51,966 nucleotides of DNA from an uncultured Clostridia bacterium (GTDB taxonomy: Bacteria > Bacillota > Clostridia > TANB77 > CAG-508), in contig CAKOVS010000010.1 of NCBI GenBank assembly GCA_934122085.1, forward strand, positions 1 to 51,966. The letters run 5' to 3'. Numbering within the stretch: the stretch's first letter is position 1; each line of letters starts with the position of its first letter. The notes under the pieces are model-generated. The model was not told where the DNA came from. It did no database searches and saw nothing but the letters and a program-made list of their open reading frames with translations. The translations under genes were made by a program, and so were the position numbers. This document shows, in pieces, positions 34,600 through 42,189 of this stretch.

Positions 34600-36221
34600 G
34601 GTAAATCACCTTCTATCGTTACTGTAATTAAATCTCCTTGTTTTATTCCTCCACCTGCAACAACATTTTTTAATATATTACTTTTATCTAATTTTGTTTT
34701 AAAATATCCTAATCCAGGATATGCATTTGATTGTGCTTCGATAATTATATGTTTGTCATATGGATTTGATATTGAAGTTATTTGAACAGAATTATCTATA
34801 GCTCTTGCAATTTGTGTTAACAAATTTGGTATTAAATACTTGTTTTCAGTAACTTCACTTATCTTTTGATTTATAGAATTTAATTGTTCTATTAAAGTAG
34901 AATACTGTGTTGCTTTATTGTTTAAATTTTTAGTATCTGCTTCAATTTTTGATATTTCACTTTTTATAGATGCTGTTATATTTTCTACTTCTTTCTGTTT
35001 TTTTTCTATTTGTTCTACTAAAACATTTGAAAATATTATATATGCAAATATAAAAATTACAGTTGCCATTGATAATCTTATAACCCATTTTTCACTTGTT
35101 GCTAATTCGCCTTTAAAATTATAAAATTCTTTTTTATCTTTTTTTGATTTTTTAGGCATTTTAAAGTTTCTTACTTTAAACATATCTTTTAAATCCATTT
35201 GTAATATATCTTGTTTAAAGTTTATTCCTTTTATTCCTTGTTGAAGCCCATACATAGCTAATGAAATTGCTGAATTTACTTCAATATATTCTTTTATATT
35301 TTCATTTTTATATCCATTTTTTACGATTGATGGTTTTAAGATTTCACATCTCGTATCTCCTAAATATTCTTGAAAATATAAATCTATATTATTAATGTTT
35401 GCAAGTGTTCCTGTAAGATATATTTTTTCGATTTTTTCAATATTTGAATCCATCGTTTGTTGAATTTCTGAGATAACTTGATATAAAGTTGGCAAAATAT
35501 CTTCTAAATATTTTAGTTGTTCATTGTTTTCAATTCCATTTTCACTTTCTGGTTGACTTGTATATATTGTTGTATTTTTTAATGTTTCATATGCCTTTGA
35601 ATATGAATTTTCTTTTTTATCTATACTTTTTAAGACATTTCCACTTCCATCTTCAATTACTCTAACATCAAAAATATATTTTCCTCGAATAGTTGTTAAA
35701 GTTGTTTTTTGTTCTAAGTTAACAATCATTATGTTTTCTTTTCCATTTGTTTCTATTATACTTGGCAATGTCATTGGTAATGGTAAAATCGCATCTATTT
35801 TTTGTCCTTCAAGAGCTCCCTTTATTTTATTCAAATCAATTATATTTTCACTTATATTTATTACCTTTATTCTTTCAAGCATATTTGTATCATCAACGCA
35901 AGCATATCTAGTTTCCATAGAATTTGCATTATACCCTTTTTCTGTACAGTATGATTCAAACTCCATACGTATTGCTTTGTCTAAATCTTTTTTATTTAGT
36001 TGTGCAAACATACTAAAATATTGATAATTTTCATTTACTAAATTAACACTTATAGGTGTTTTTTTGCTATTAGTTTCTTCTATAATTTGCTCTATTGCAT
36101 CATCTATATTTGTATAAAATTTTATTCCGAAATTTTCTATTTTATAATCTTCTTTGTTTTTAGAAACTTTCGCATATTTAATTAACTTATCTTCAATATA
36201 TAAGCCTAAGCAACTAGCCAT
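34596..36221 (-). CDS. Fused PilM-PilN protein
   Basis: The 541-aa protein joins two pilus proteins that are normally separate. Residues 1 to about 340 form an actin-like PilM domain (SCLGLYIEDKLIKYAKVSK at the start, later IYLTGTLANINNIDLYFQEYL). A Lys-rich linker follows, then a membrane helix near 380-402 (MATVIFIFAYIIFSNVL), coiled coil, and a PilN-type domain (VQITSISNPYDKHIIIEAQSNAYPGLGYF). In other species the N-terminal peptide of PilN docks onto cytoplasmic PilM, so a fusion is topologically sensible. The start at 36221 follows AGGAGG. It is the first gene of the operon. Confidence 0.85.
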   Translation of the reverse strand: MASCLGLYIEDKLIKYAKVSKNKEDYKIENFGIKFYTNIDDAIEQIIEETNSKKTPISVNLVNENYQYFSMFAQLNKKDLDKAIRMEFESYCTEKGYNANSMETRYACVDDTNMLERIKVINISENIIDLNKIKGALEGQKIDAILPLPMTLPSIIETNGKENIMIVNLEQKTTLTTIRGKYIFDVRVIEDGSGNVLKSIDKKENSYSKAYETLKNTTIYTSQPESENGIENNEQLKYLEDILPTLYQVISEIQQTMDSNIEKIEKIYLTGTLANINNIDLYFQEYLGDTRCEILKPSIVKNGYKNENIKEYIEVNSAISLAMYGLQQGIKGINFKQDILQMDLKDMFKVRNFKMPKKSKKDKKEFYNFKGELATSEKWVIRLSMATVIFIFAYIIFSNVLVEQIEKKQKEVENITASIKSEISKIEADTKNLNNKATQYSTLIEQLNSINQKISEVTENKYLIPNLLTQIARAIDNSVQITSISNPYDKHIIIEAQSNAYPGLGYFKTKLDKSNILKNVVAGGGIKQGDLITVTIEGDLP

Positions 36222-36256
36222 TTTTTCCTCCTTCTTACATTCTAACACTTACATTT

Positions 36257-36284
36257 ATTTTACCCTTTTTATGATAAAAGTCAA
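36257..36284 (-). promoter_or_regulatory. pil operon promoter
   Basis: Minus-strand TTGACT (36284-36279) and TAAAAT (36262-36257), 16-bp spacer, 36 bp before the pilMN start. Confidence 0.6.
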
Positions 36285-36299
36285 TATATTTCGATAAAC

Positions 36300-36356
36300 T
36301 GTAATATAGTTGTCTTATTTGTAATTTTTTTGTAATATTTTCGTAATATTTGTCAT
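36300..36356. promoter_or_regulatory. Array of WalR-like hexamers between pilMN and spoVAC
   Basis: Plus-strand hexamers are TGTAAT (36300), TGTCTT (36311), TGTAAT (36320), TGTAAT (36331), CGTAAT (36342) and TGTCAT (36351). Successive spacers are 5, 3, 5, 5 and 3 bp. The pair at 36320/36331 matches TGTWAH-N5-TGTWAH exactly. The array begins 16 bp upstream of the pil -35 and lies just upstream of the spoVAC promoter. Confidence 0.5.
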
Positions 36357-36365
36357 ATTTCTAAT

Positions 36366-36395
36366 GAATATATATTAAGCAAATGGGCAATATTA
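36366..36395 (+). promoter_or_regulatory. Candidate sigma-G promoter of spoVAC-D-E
   Basis: GAATA (36366-36370) fits the sigma-F/G -35 GHATR, and AATATTA (36389-36395) matches the -10 CATWHTA at six of seven positions; spacer 18 bp. spoVA operons are sigma-G dependent in Bacillus. Confidence 0.45.
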
Positions 36396-36426
36396 ATATT
36401 AGATTTTTTATATTTCGGAGGTATTT

Positions 36427-36891
36427 ATGAAACCATTAGATTCAAAAAAAGAATATCAAAACTATGTTAATAAAAAATCACCTAATTCCCCTATAATAAA
36501 AAATTGTTTTAATGCTTTTTGGGTTGGTGGATTGATTTGTTCAATAGGACAAATTATACTAAATATTTGCAAATCTCGTGGGCTTTCCCAAGAAATTTCT
36601 GGCACAATTGTTTCTATTATTTTAATTGGCATTAGTGCATTTTTTACTGGTTTAAATATTTTTAATAAAATAGGAAAATTTGCAGGTGCTGGTTCTTTAA
36701 TTCCAATTACTGGTTTTGCTAATTCAATTGTTTCACCTGCAATGGAGTATAAATCTGAAGGCTATGTTATGGGTGTTGGTGGAAAAATGTTTACCGTTGC
36801 AGGTCCAGTATTAGTTTTTGGTATTTCTACATCTATTATAGTAGGAATTGTATATTTGATTTTTAATACACAAGCTATTACTCTCGTTTAA
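36427..36891 (+). CDS. spoVAC: Stage V sporulation protein AC
   Basis: SpoVAC is a membrane component of the SpoVA channel that moves dipicolinic acid into the forespore and out during germination. The 154-aa protein has NAFWVGGLICSIGQI, FAGAGSLIPITGFANSIVSPAMEYKSEGYVMGVGGKMFTVAGPV and about four to five membrane segments, all typical. A CGGAGG ribosome site precedes the ATG. It is followed by spoVAD after 25 bp. Confidence 0.95.
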   Translation: MKPLDSKKEYQNYVNKKSPNSPIIKNCFNAFWVGGLICSIGQIILNICKSRGLSQEISGTIVSIILIGISAFFTGLNIFNKIGKFAGAGSLIPITGFANSIVSPAMEYKSEGYVMGVGGKMFTVAGPVLVFGISTSIIVGIVYLIFNTQAITLV

Positions 36892-36916
36892 TTTTTAAGA
36901 AAGGATTTGATTATAT

Positions 36917-37918
36917 ATGAAAAAATTAGGAAAACAAACCATAAAATTTGACATTCCCCCTTCTATTGTTAGTGTCGCTTCAATCGTTGGTCCAAAAGAA
37001 GCAAATGGTCCTTTAGCTCAATATTTTGATCAATGCTTAGATGATGAATTTTGGGGAGAAAAAACTTGGGAAAAGTCTGAAAGTAAGATTATAAAAGAAA
37101 CTGTAAATATGGCTATTTCAAAATCCGGAATTGCTTCATCAGATATTGAATATTGTTTTGCTGGCGACTTGCTTAATCAATGTATTTCTTCTAGCTTTGG
37201 ACTAAGAGAATTAAATATTCCATTTATAGGAATTTTTGGTGCTTGTTCAACTTTTGTTGAAGGTTTAAGTCTTGGAGCTGTTTTCACTGAAAGCTGTGCA
37301 AAAAATGTAATTTGTGCTGCTTCAAGCCATTTCTGTAGTGCTGAAAAACAATTTAGATTTCCACTCGAATTAGGAAACCAAAGGCCACCCACTTCTCAAT
37401 GGACAGTTACAGGTGCAGGTTCAGCAATATTATCAAAAACAGGAAATGGTCCATATATAACTCATATTACAAGTGGAAAAATTGTTGATATGGGAATTAA
37501 AGATGCTAACAATATGGGATCTGCTATGGCACCTGCAGCATTAGATACATTAATATGTCATTTTAATGATACTGGGCGTTCACCAAATTATTATGATGCA
37601 ATTATTACAGGTGATTTAGGTCACATTGGAAAAGATATTTTATTAGAATTATCTGCTGATAAAGGTTATAACATAAAAAATAATTACAATGATTGCGGTG
37701 TAATGATTTTTGATAAAGAAACTCAAGATACTCATTCTGGCGGAAGTGGTTGTGGCTGTTGTGCAAGTGTATTTTCTGGTTATTTTTATAAACAATTAAA
37801 AGAACAAAAAATAAAAAAACTATTATTAATTGCTACTGGTGCTTTGACAAATTCAACTTCTTCTCAACAAGGCGAATCTATTCCTGGAATTGCACATGCT
37901 ATTAGTATTGAAATATAA
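36917..37918 (+). CDS. spoVAD: Stage V sporulation protein AD
   Basis: SpoVAD is a thiolase-fold protein that binds dipicolinic acid on the outside of the inner spore membrane. The 333-aa protein shows GPKEANGPLAQYFDQCLDDEFWGEKTWEKSE, FAGDLLNQCISSSFGLRELN, IGIFGACSTFVEGLSLGA and a GGSGCGCCASVF motif late in the protein. Length is normal. It is in the middle of the spoVAC-D-E operon. Confidence 0.96.
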   Translation: MKKLGKQTIKFDIPPSIVSVASIVGPKEANGPLAQYFDQCLDDEFWGEKTWEKSESKIIKETVNMAISKSGIASSDIEYCFAGDLLNQCISSSFGLRELNIPFIGIFGACSTFVEGLSLGAVFTESCAKNVICAASSHFCSAEKQFRFPLELGNQRPPTSQWTVTGAGSAILSKTGNGPYITHITSGKIVDMGIKDANNMGSAMAPAALDTLICHFNDTGRSPNYYDAIITGDLGHIGKDILLELSADKGYNIKNNYNDCGVMIFDKETQDTHSGGSGCGCCASVFSGYFYKQLKEQKIKKLLLIATGALTNSTSSQQGESIPGIAHAISIEI

Positions 37919-37938
37919 AAAGAAAGGATCGTGATTTT

Positions 37939-38325
37939 ATGGAATGGTTACAGAATATAGATTGGTTACAATTATTAAGATGTTTTTGTACTGGTGGAAT
38001 TATTTGTGTTATTGGACAAATATTAATTGATAAAACAAAACTTACACCAGCTCGTATTTTAGTATCTTTTGTAACTATTGGTTGTATTTTAGGAGGTCTT
38101 GGCATTTACCAACATTTAGTTGATTTCGCAGGTGCTGGTGCTACTGTTCCTCTTACAGGTTTCGGATACAATCTAGCTAAGGGTGCTATTAAAGGTGTTA
38201 AAGAATATGGTTTGATTGGTGCTTTTACTGGCGGAGTTACTGCCTCTGCTGGTGGAATATCAGCTGCTGTTTTTTTTGGATATATTGCTTCTTTAATATC
38301 AAAACCAAAAATAAAAAAAGAATAG
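37939..38325 (+). CDS. spoVAE: Stage V sporulation protein AE (SpoVAEb type)
   Basis: The 128-aa membrane protein has CTGGIICVIGQILIDKTKLTPARILVSFV, FAGAGATVPLTGFGYNLAKG and GAFTGGVTASAGGISAAVFFGYI, matching the short SpoVAE component of the channel. About four membrane segments. AAAGGA precedes the ATG. A minimal C-D-E set without SpoVAA/AB/AF is typical of clostridia. Confidence 0.95.
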   Translation: MEWLQNIDWLQLLRCFCTGGIICVIGQILIDKTKLTPARILVSFVTIGCILGGLGIYQHLVDFAGAGATVPLTGFGYNLAKGAIKGVKEYGLIGAFTGGVTASAGGISAAVFFGYIASLISKPKIKKE

Positions 38326-38348
38326 CTTAATACTATTTTGTATTAAGC
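38325..38348. terminator. Bidirectional terminator between spoVAE and the nucleotidase
   Basis: GCTTAATAC (38325-38333) and GTATTAAGC (38340-38348) form a 9-bp stem with a 6-nt loop between convergent genes. The minus-strand side has a T-rich tail, so it chiefly terminates the nucleotidase gene. Confidence 0.75.
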
Positions 38349-38926
38349 CTTCTTATTATATCATATATGTGATACCAACTATATGCTGTTAGTATATTTT
38401 TTCCATCTATATCTTTATTATATTGGCAGTCAAATTTTATAACTTTTATTTTTTGTGATATATTTTTTATATTTATGGGACTATCTTCTACCATAACATC
38501 AATATTATTTTCAATACAATTTTTTAATTTATTTGTATCATCAGTAAATATTATTTTTTCATATTTTATATTATTATCTAGCAACCACTTTTTAGTTAAT
38601 TCTTGCATTTTCCCTTCATATTCTATTGGCATTCCACTTTCATTTCTTGCTGTAATTATAAAAATTTTATTTCCTTCTTCTTGAAGTTTTTCTAAAATCT
38701 GTGGTGCAAATTTTCTTGGATTACTTTCTACTACATATGGTACAAGATTTTTATTCCAGAATAGTTCTTCTTGCTCTTTTGTCCAATTATATTTTTCTAT
38801 TTCCCAATATTTGCTTAAATTTAATTCTATTGGTATATTCTCTTCAACACACATTTTTGTTCCAAAATCTAATGCCATTCTTTCTAGGTCTGTTAAAACA
38901 CCGTCTATATCTACCCCTATATTCAT
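38333..38926 (-). CDS. 5'-nucleotidase, NT5C/YorS-type HAD phosphatase
   Basis: The 197-aa protein has the HAD motif I variant MNIGVDIDGVLTDLE, motif II (IFIITARNES), and motif III/IV (VMVEDSPINI). These are features of the NT5C-type deoxyribonucleotidase group that dephosphorylates nucleoside monophosphates. Substrate preference cannot be read. It stands alone between convergent spoVAE and the infC operon. Confidence 0.85.
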   Translation of the reverse strand: MNIGVDIDGVLTDLERMALDFGTKMCVEENIPIELNLSKYWEIEKYNWTKEQEELFWNKNLVPYVVESNPRKFAPQILEKLQEEGNKIFIITARNESGMPIEYEGKMQELTKKWLLDNNIKYEKIIFTDDTNKLKNCIENNIDVMVEDSPINIKNISQKIKVIKFDCQYNKDIDGKNILTAYSWYHIYDIIRRLNTK

Positions 38927-38963
38927 ATGTAACTCCTCATTATTTTTCAGTATTTAATAATTA

Positions 38964-39008
38964 TTTTTATATACTAGTAAAGTTCTCCGAACTTCCTAGT
39001 ATATAAAA
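38964..39008. repeat. Terminator-adjacent hairpin, family member B
   Basis: TTTTTATATACTAG..AAAGTT (38964-38983) pairs with AACTT.CTAGTATATAAAAA (38990-39008) around a short loop, one mismatch and one bulge. It is related to the hairpins at 23246 and 48907 and begins at the T-run of the rplT terminator. Confidence 0.7.
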
Positions 39009-39050
39009 AAGGCGCTTAATATCTCATATTTCAAGATAAAGCCCCTTTTA
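39008..39050 (-). terminator. infC-rpmI-rplT operon terminator
   Basis: Minus strand GGGGCTT..ATCT pairs with AGATATTAAGCGCC (imperfect), then a run of T leads into hairpin member B. It lies about 10-50 bp after the rplT stop. Confidence 0.65.
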
Positions 39051-39060
39051 CTTTTCTTAA

Positions 39061-39411
39061 TTAAGCATTTTTTGCTATTGTAGCAATTTCTGTAAATGCT
39101 TTTGGATCATTTATAGCAATTTCTGATAACATTTTTCTATTTACTGTTACATTAGCTTTCTTTAATCCAGCTATTAATTTGCTATATGTTGTTCCATTCA
39201 TTCTTGCAGCAGCATTTATTCTTGCTATCCATAGTTTTCTGAAATCACTCTTTTTGTCTTTTCTTCCAACGTATGCATATGATAATGATTTTAATACTGC
39301 TTGATTTGCATTTCTAAATCTATAGTGTTTTGCACCATAATATCCTTTTGCTTGTTTTAATACTTTTTTATGTCTAGCTCTTGTTGTCATTGCTGATTTT
39401 ACTCTTGCCAT
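39061..39411 (-). CDS. rplT: 50S ribosomal protein L20
   Basis: The 116-aa protein has MARVKSAMTTRARHKKVLKQAKGYYGAKH, FRNANQAVLKSLSYAYVGRKDKK, RKLWIARINAAARMNG, all diagnostic. L20 is an assembly protein and in Firmicutes it represses its own operon through the leader. Last gene of infC-rpmI-rplT. Confidence 0.98.
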   Translation of the reverse strand: MARVKSAMTTRARHKKVLKQAKGYYGAKHYRFRNANQAVLKSLSYAYVGRKDKKSDFRKLWIARINAAARMNGTTYSKLIAGLKKANVTVNRKMLSEIAINDPKAFTEIATIAKNA

Positions 39412-39430
39412 TTATTATTCCCTCCCTATT

Positions 39431-39634
39431 TTAGTTACCATATGGTAATAATTTTTTAATTGTATTTTCACATGTTTTATCTGCATAAGCACCTGGGCGT
39501 CTGCTTGATAATTTTTGTCTTTTTGTTTTGTTTGCTAATAAGTGTCTTCTATTAGCTGTTGTTCTTTTTACTTTACCTGTTGCTGTTAAAGAATATCTTT
39601 TCTTTGCAGCTTTGTTTGTTTTTAATTTTGGCAT
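39431..39634 (-). CDS. rpmI: 50S ribosomal protein L35
   Basis: The 67-aa protein begins MPKLKTNKAAKKRYSLTATGKVKR and includes RHLLANKTKRQKLSSRR, typical of L35. The start at 39634 is chosen over one six codons upstream because AAGGAG lies at good spacing before it. Confidence 0.97.
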   Translation of the reverse strand: MPKLKTNKAAKKRYSLTATGKVKRTTANRRHLLANKTKRQKLSSRRPGAYADKTCENTIKKLLPYGN

Positions 39635-39672
39635 TGTAATTGCTCCTTTCAATTGTTTTTATATTATAAGCT

Positions 39673-40185
39673 TTAATTAGCTTTTTTAGCAAGTATAATA
39701 AACATATTTTTTCCCTCTAATTTTGGGGCTTTTTCAACTACTGCTACATCTTCAAGTTCTTTGGCAAAATCGTTTAATACGTTTTCTCCCATTTTTACAT
39801 TATTTAGTTCTCTTCCTCTAAATCTAACAGTAATTTTTACTTTGTTTCCATCTTCAATAAATTTCTTTGCATTTTTTGCTTTAAATCCAAAGTCATGTTC
39901 TTCAATATTTGGAGTTATTCTTAGTTCCTTTGTTTCTTGAATTTTTTGTTTTTTCTTTGCCTCTTTTTCCTTTTTAGCTTGTTCAAATTTGTATTTTCCA
40001 TAATTCATTATTTTACATACTGGAACTTGTGCATTTGGTGAAACTAATACTAAATCTAGTTTCTTTTCTTCTGCTATCTCTAATGCTCTTGCAATTGGTA
40101 GCATTCCTAATTTTTCTCCATCATCACTAATTAATTGAACTTCTTTGGCTTTTATCTGACCATTTATTGGTAATTCTTGTTTTAT
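39673..40185 (-). CDS. infC: Translation initiation factor IF-3, non-canonical ATA start
   Basis: IF-3 prevents premature subunit joining and checks start-codon pairing. The protein (170 aa) begins KQELPINGQIKAKEVQLISDDG, then LDLVLVSPNAQVPVCKIMNYGKYKFEQ, IEEHDFGFKAKNAKKFIEDGNKVK and RFRGREL, as expected. No ATG lies near AGGAGG (40199-40194). A GTG at 40194 overlaps the ribosome site, so the start is most likely ATA at 40185-40183, exactly 8 nt after AGGAGG. Rare AUU/AUC/AUA starts are a known feature of infC and allow IF-3 to limit its own synthesis. Confidence 0.93.
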   Translation of the reverse strand: MKQELPINGQIKAKEVQLISDDGEKLGMLPIARALEIAEEKKLDLVLVSPNAQVPVCKIMNYGKYKFEQAKKEKEAKKKQKIQETKELRITPNIEEHDFGFKAKNAKKFIEDGNKVKITVRFRGRELNNVKMGENVLNDFAKELEDVAVVEKAPKLEGKNMFIILAKKAN

Positions 40186-40361
40186 ATAAAACACCTCCTA
40201 ATGTTTTGCAATTTCTTTATATAATAAAAAAATTGACTTTGATACAAGTCAATTCCACATAAATATAGATATATTTTTCAATATAATAATAAATCTAAAT
40301 TTCTAACCTTTTCCTTACTAGTTAAGGTGAGAAGTGGAAACTTCTTCTTGTAACAATAATT
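40186..40361 (-). promoter_or_regulatory. infC operon leader (L20-leader type attenuator)
   Basis: About 175 nt separate the promoter from infC. Near 40321-40355 a segment reading GTTTCCACTTCTCACC and surrounding bases can pair, followed by AT-rich sequence and a strong terminator hairpin at 40224-40254. In Firmicutes the L20 leader controls this operon by choosing between terminator and antiterminator. The assignment rests on position, terminator and downstream genes. Confidence 0.65.
40224..40254 (-). terminator. Leader attenuator terminator before infC
   Basis: Minus-strand AATTGACTT and AAGTCAATT form a perfect 9-bp stem with loop GTATCA, followed by TTTTTTATTAT. It lies upstream of infC, so it is an attenuator and not an operon end. 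Confidence 0.85.
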
Positions 40362-40391
40362 ATTATACAACTCTCAACATCCATTTGTCAA
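40362..40391 (-). promoter_or_regulatory. infC operon promoter
   Basis: Minus-strand TTGACA (40391-40386) and TATAAT (40367-40362), both perfect, with an 18-bp spacer. The stretch 40186-40541 has no gene; it holds this promoter, the leader, the divergent promoter at 40427 and that gene's 80-nt 5' UTR. Confidence 0.85.
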
Positions 40392-40426
40392 GTATTTTTA
40401 AAAATTTTTCTAGATATGCCATATAC

Positions 40427-40455
40427 TTGACATAATTCAGATAAAATAGTATAAT
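40427..40455 (+). promoter_or_regulatory. Perfect consensus promoter of the second GC-rich gene
   Basis: TTGACA (40427-40432) and TATAAT (40450-40455), exactly 17 bp apart, a full match to the sigma-A consensus. It diverges from the infC promoter, whose -35 begins 36 bp away. The leader to the ATG is about 80 nt. Confidence 0.88.
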
Positions 40456-40541
40456 ATATTTAGATGAAAATAGTTTATACTCTTGACATCTATTCGCTTT
40501 ATTCACCCCAGGAAATGTGTTAATTCACAAGGAGGAAAATT

Positions 40542-40985
40542 ATGGGTAACGAAACTGTTAAGCGTTTTCTGAACGAAGAGATTTCCAAGAAGATGAAGGA
40601 GAACAATTGTGGCGAAGGTTTGCAGGTTCTGTGGGAACTGATCGGTTCCAAGATTGTTTATTGGAATCCTATCGAGAAGCAGCCCGATTACGATCGGTGC
40701 GACTTGGTCTTTTACAAAGACCCTATCGCATTGCCTCTCTTGAAGCGTATTGCTTCGTTGGTCGTTAACGATAAAGAAGTTGTCTATGTTCACCAGATTG
40801 CCCCCATTTCCAGCTATCAGGAGCACGAAAAATTCTTGTGGCAGTTCATTAGGTTCCACAACGATATTGAATTTTTGGAGGGAGATGAATTCCGAGTCAT
40901 CATCGACAAAACCAAGAACGACTCGAATTGCATTGCATTGTGGATCTATGATCTCAAGGATGATTTCAAGGAGGAAAACAATTAA
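40542..40985 (+). CDS. Unknown protein, GC-rich codon usage, second single-gene island
   Basis: Unrecognised 147-aa protein. It starts MGNETVKRFLNEEISKK after AAGGAGG, is soluble (no signal or membrane span), and appears mixed alpha/beta with aromatic and charged clusters (VLWELIGSKIVYWNP, EKFLWQFIRFHNDIEFLEGDEFRVIIDKT, IALWIYDLKDDF). Cys occur at NNCGEG, DRCDL and SNCIA. Base composition is well above the surroundings (27 of 60 G+C at 40621-40680) and codons AAG, ATC, CTG and GAC are common. Its organisation (perfect promoter, AAGGAGGAAA ribosome site, GC-rich terminator) mirrors the gene at 185-1339. No sequence similarity between the two proteins is apparent by eye. Confidence 0.85.
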   Translation: MGNETVKRFLNEEISKKMKENNCGEGLQVLWELIGSKIVYWNPIEKQPDYDRCDLVFYKDPIALPLLKRIASLVVNDKEVVYVHQIAPISSYQEHEKFLWQFIRFHNDIEFLEGDEFRVIIDKTKNDSNCIALWIYDLKDDFKEENN

Positions 40986-41004
40986 TCAGCAACTCATGCA
41001 GAAG

Positions 41005-41029
41005 GCCCCTTCGAAAGGAGGGGCTTTTT
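41005..41029 (+). terminator. GC-rich intrinsic terminator of the second island gene
   Basis: GCCCCTT (41005-41011) pairs with GAGGGGC (41018-41024), loop CGAAAG, then TTTTT. It lies 20 bp after the stop. Confidence 0.85.
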
Positions 41030-41175
41030 GCTATGGAAAAAACTATCAACACAATACAATTTTTTAATTTCTACTATAAATTTTTTTTAATTAATTACAT
41101 TATTTCACTTGAATTTATTTTATATTTGTTATATTATAGTGATAAATATTGAGAATAAATACCTAGGAGGAAAAA

Positions 41176-42120
41176 ATGACAAGAAAAACTAATGATTTTG
41201 ATAAATCTTCAAAAAATAAAATTGATTCAAAAAAAATTCAAAAAAAATCTGAAACACAAAAAATACCAGCAAGTGTAAAAACAATAATAAAAACTGCTGA
41301 AAAAAATATAAAAAAATTAGAAAGTGATTCAAAAAAAATTTCTAGCAAATCATCAAAAATAGAAAAAAGCAAATCAAAAACCTCAAGAACAAGGAAGTCT
41401 TCAAAAAAAATTACACAAACAGCTCCAGTCTCTATAATCGAACATTATGAATTACCATATAGATATAATGAAACTATTGTAAAAATTCTTTATCAAACAC
41501 CTAATACATTATTTGTATATTGGGACATTTCAGATAAAGATAGAAAAAAATTTATTGAGCAATATGGCGAAAACTTTTTTGAAGTTACACACCCTATTCT
41601 AATAGTCCATAATGATACATATAATTATAGTTTCGAAATTCCAATAAATGATTTTGCTAATAGTTGGTATTTAAGAGTAAATGATAGTAAATGTAATTAT
41701 AGAGTTGAACTTGGAAGAAAACCAAATTATATTCCTCAACCACAAATAAAAGTTTCAAATGTTGATGAATCTCCAGCTGATGAAAAAATTGAAACACCAA
41801 AAACAATTGATACAAATTATATATATATATCAACATCAAATTTAATAGAATTACCTAATGATCACGTTTTATTTAAAACAAATGAAAATAATTCTATTAA
41901 ATTTAGAAATGTAAAAACAAAACAAGAACAAAATATACCATTATATGACATAATTAAAAATTTACCAGTTGCAGAAGGTTCTGAAATACCATTAGTAAGC
42001 AAAGAAATTTTAGAAGGCTTATATTCTGCTATTTACAAAAATGAAGATATATCATTCTTTGAAAATATTAATAACCCTTCTTCTGGTAATCCATCTTCAA
42101 GCAGTATGCCACATAGTTAA
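41176..42120 (+). CDS. DUF4912 domain protein
   Basis: The 314-aa protein has a long Lys/Ser-rich disordered N-terminus (about 1-85), then a beta-rich DUF4912-like region (ETIVKILYQTPNTLFVYWDISDKDRKKFIEQYG, YSFEIPINDFANSWYLRV). This carbohydrate-binding-like domain often neighbours GH57 genes in Firmicutes. A Ser/Pro/Gly tail ends the protein. It precedes the GH57 branching enzyme by 69 bp with a terminator hairpin between. A role in alpha-glucan metabolism or granule binding is inferred from context. Confidence 0.78.
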   Translation: MTRKTNDFDKSSKNKIDSKKIQKKSETQKIPASVKTIIKTAEKNIKKLESDSKKISSKSSKIEKSKSKTSRTRKSSKKITQTAPVSIIEHYELPYRYNETIVKILYQTPNTLFVYWDISDKDRKKFIEQYGENFFEVTHPILIVHNDTYNYSFEIPINDFANSWYLRVNDSKCNYRVELGRKPNYIPQPQIKVSNVDESPADEKIETPKTIDTNYIYISTSNLIELPNDHVLFKTNENNSIKFRNVKTKQEQNIPLYDIIKNLPVAEGSEIPLVSKEILEGLYSAIYKNEDISFFENINNPSSGNPSSSSMPHS

Positions 42121-42123
42121 AAT

Positions 42124-42150
42124 GTCGTAGGTCTTCCCTACGACTTATTT
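42124..42150 (+). terminator. Terminator after the DUF4912 gene
   Basis: GTCGTAGG and CCTACGAC (42124-42131 and 42137-42144) form an 8-bp stem followed by TTATTTATT. The GH57 gene lies 40 bp beyond, so it may act as an attenuator. Confidence 0.7.
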
Positions 42151-42189
42151 ATTGAATAAAAACCAAAATAAATATTAAGGAGTAAAAAA

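Noticed and set aside
40483..40488. Another TTGACA upstream of the second GC-rich gene
   Set aside because: No -10-like hexamer lies 15-19 bp downstream, so it was not called a promoter.
185..40985. Interpreting the two GC-rich genes as a toxin-antitoxin pair or prophage remnants
   Set aside because: They are 39 kb apart, each has its own promoter, neither shows a known toxin, antitoxin or phage motif, and no integrase, att site or phage gene is near.
40750..41067. Second frame overlapping the 147-aa GC-rich gene
   Set aside because: Runs through the terminator, lacks a ribosome site and is Ser/Arg-rich as expected for an off-frame reading.
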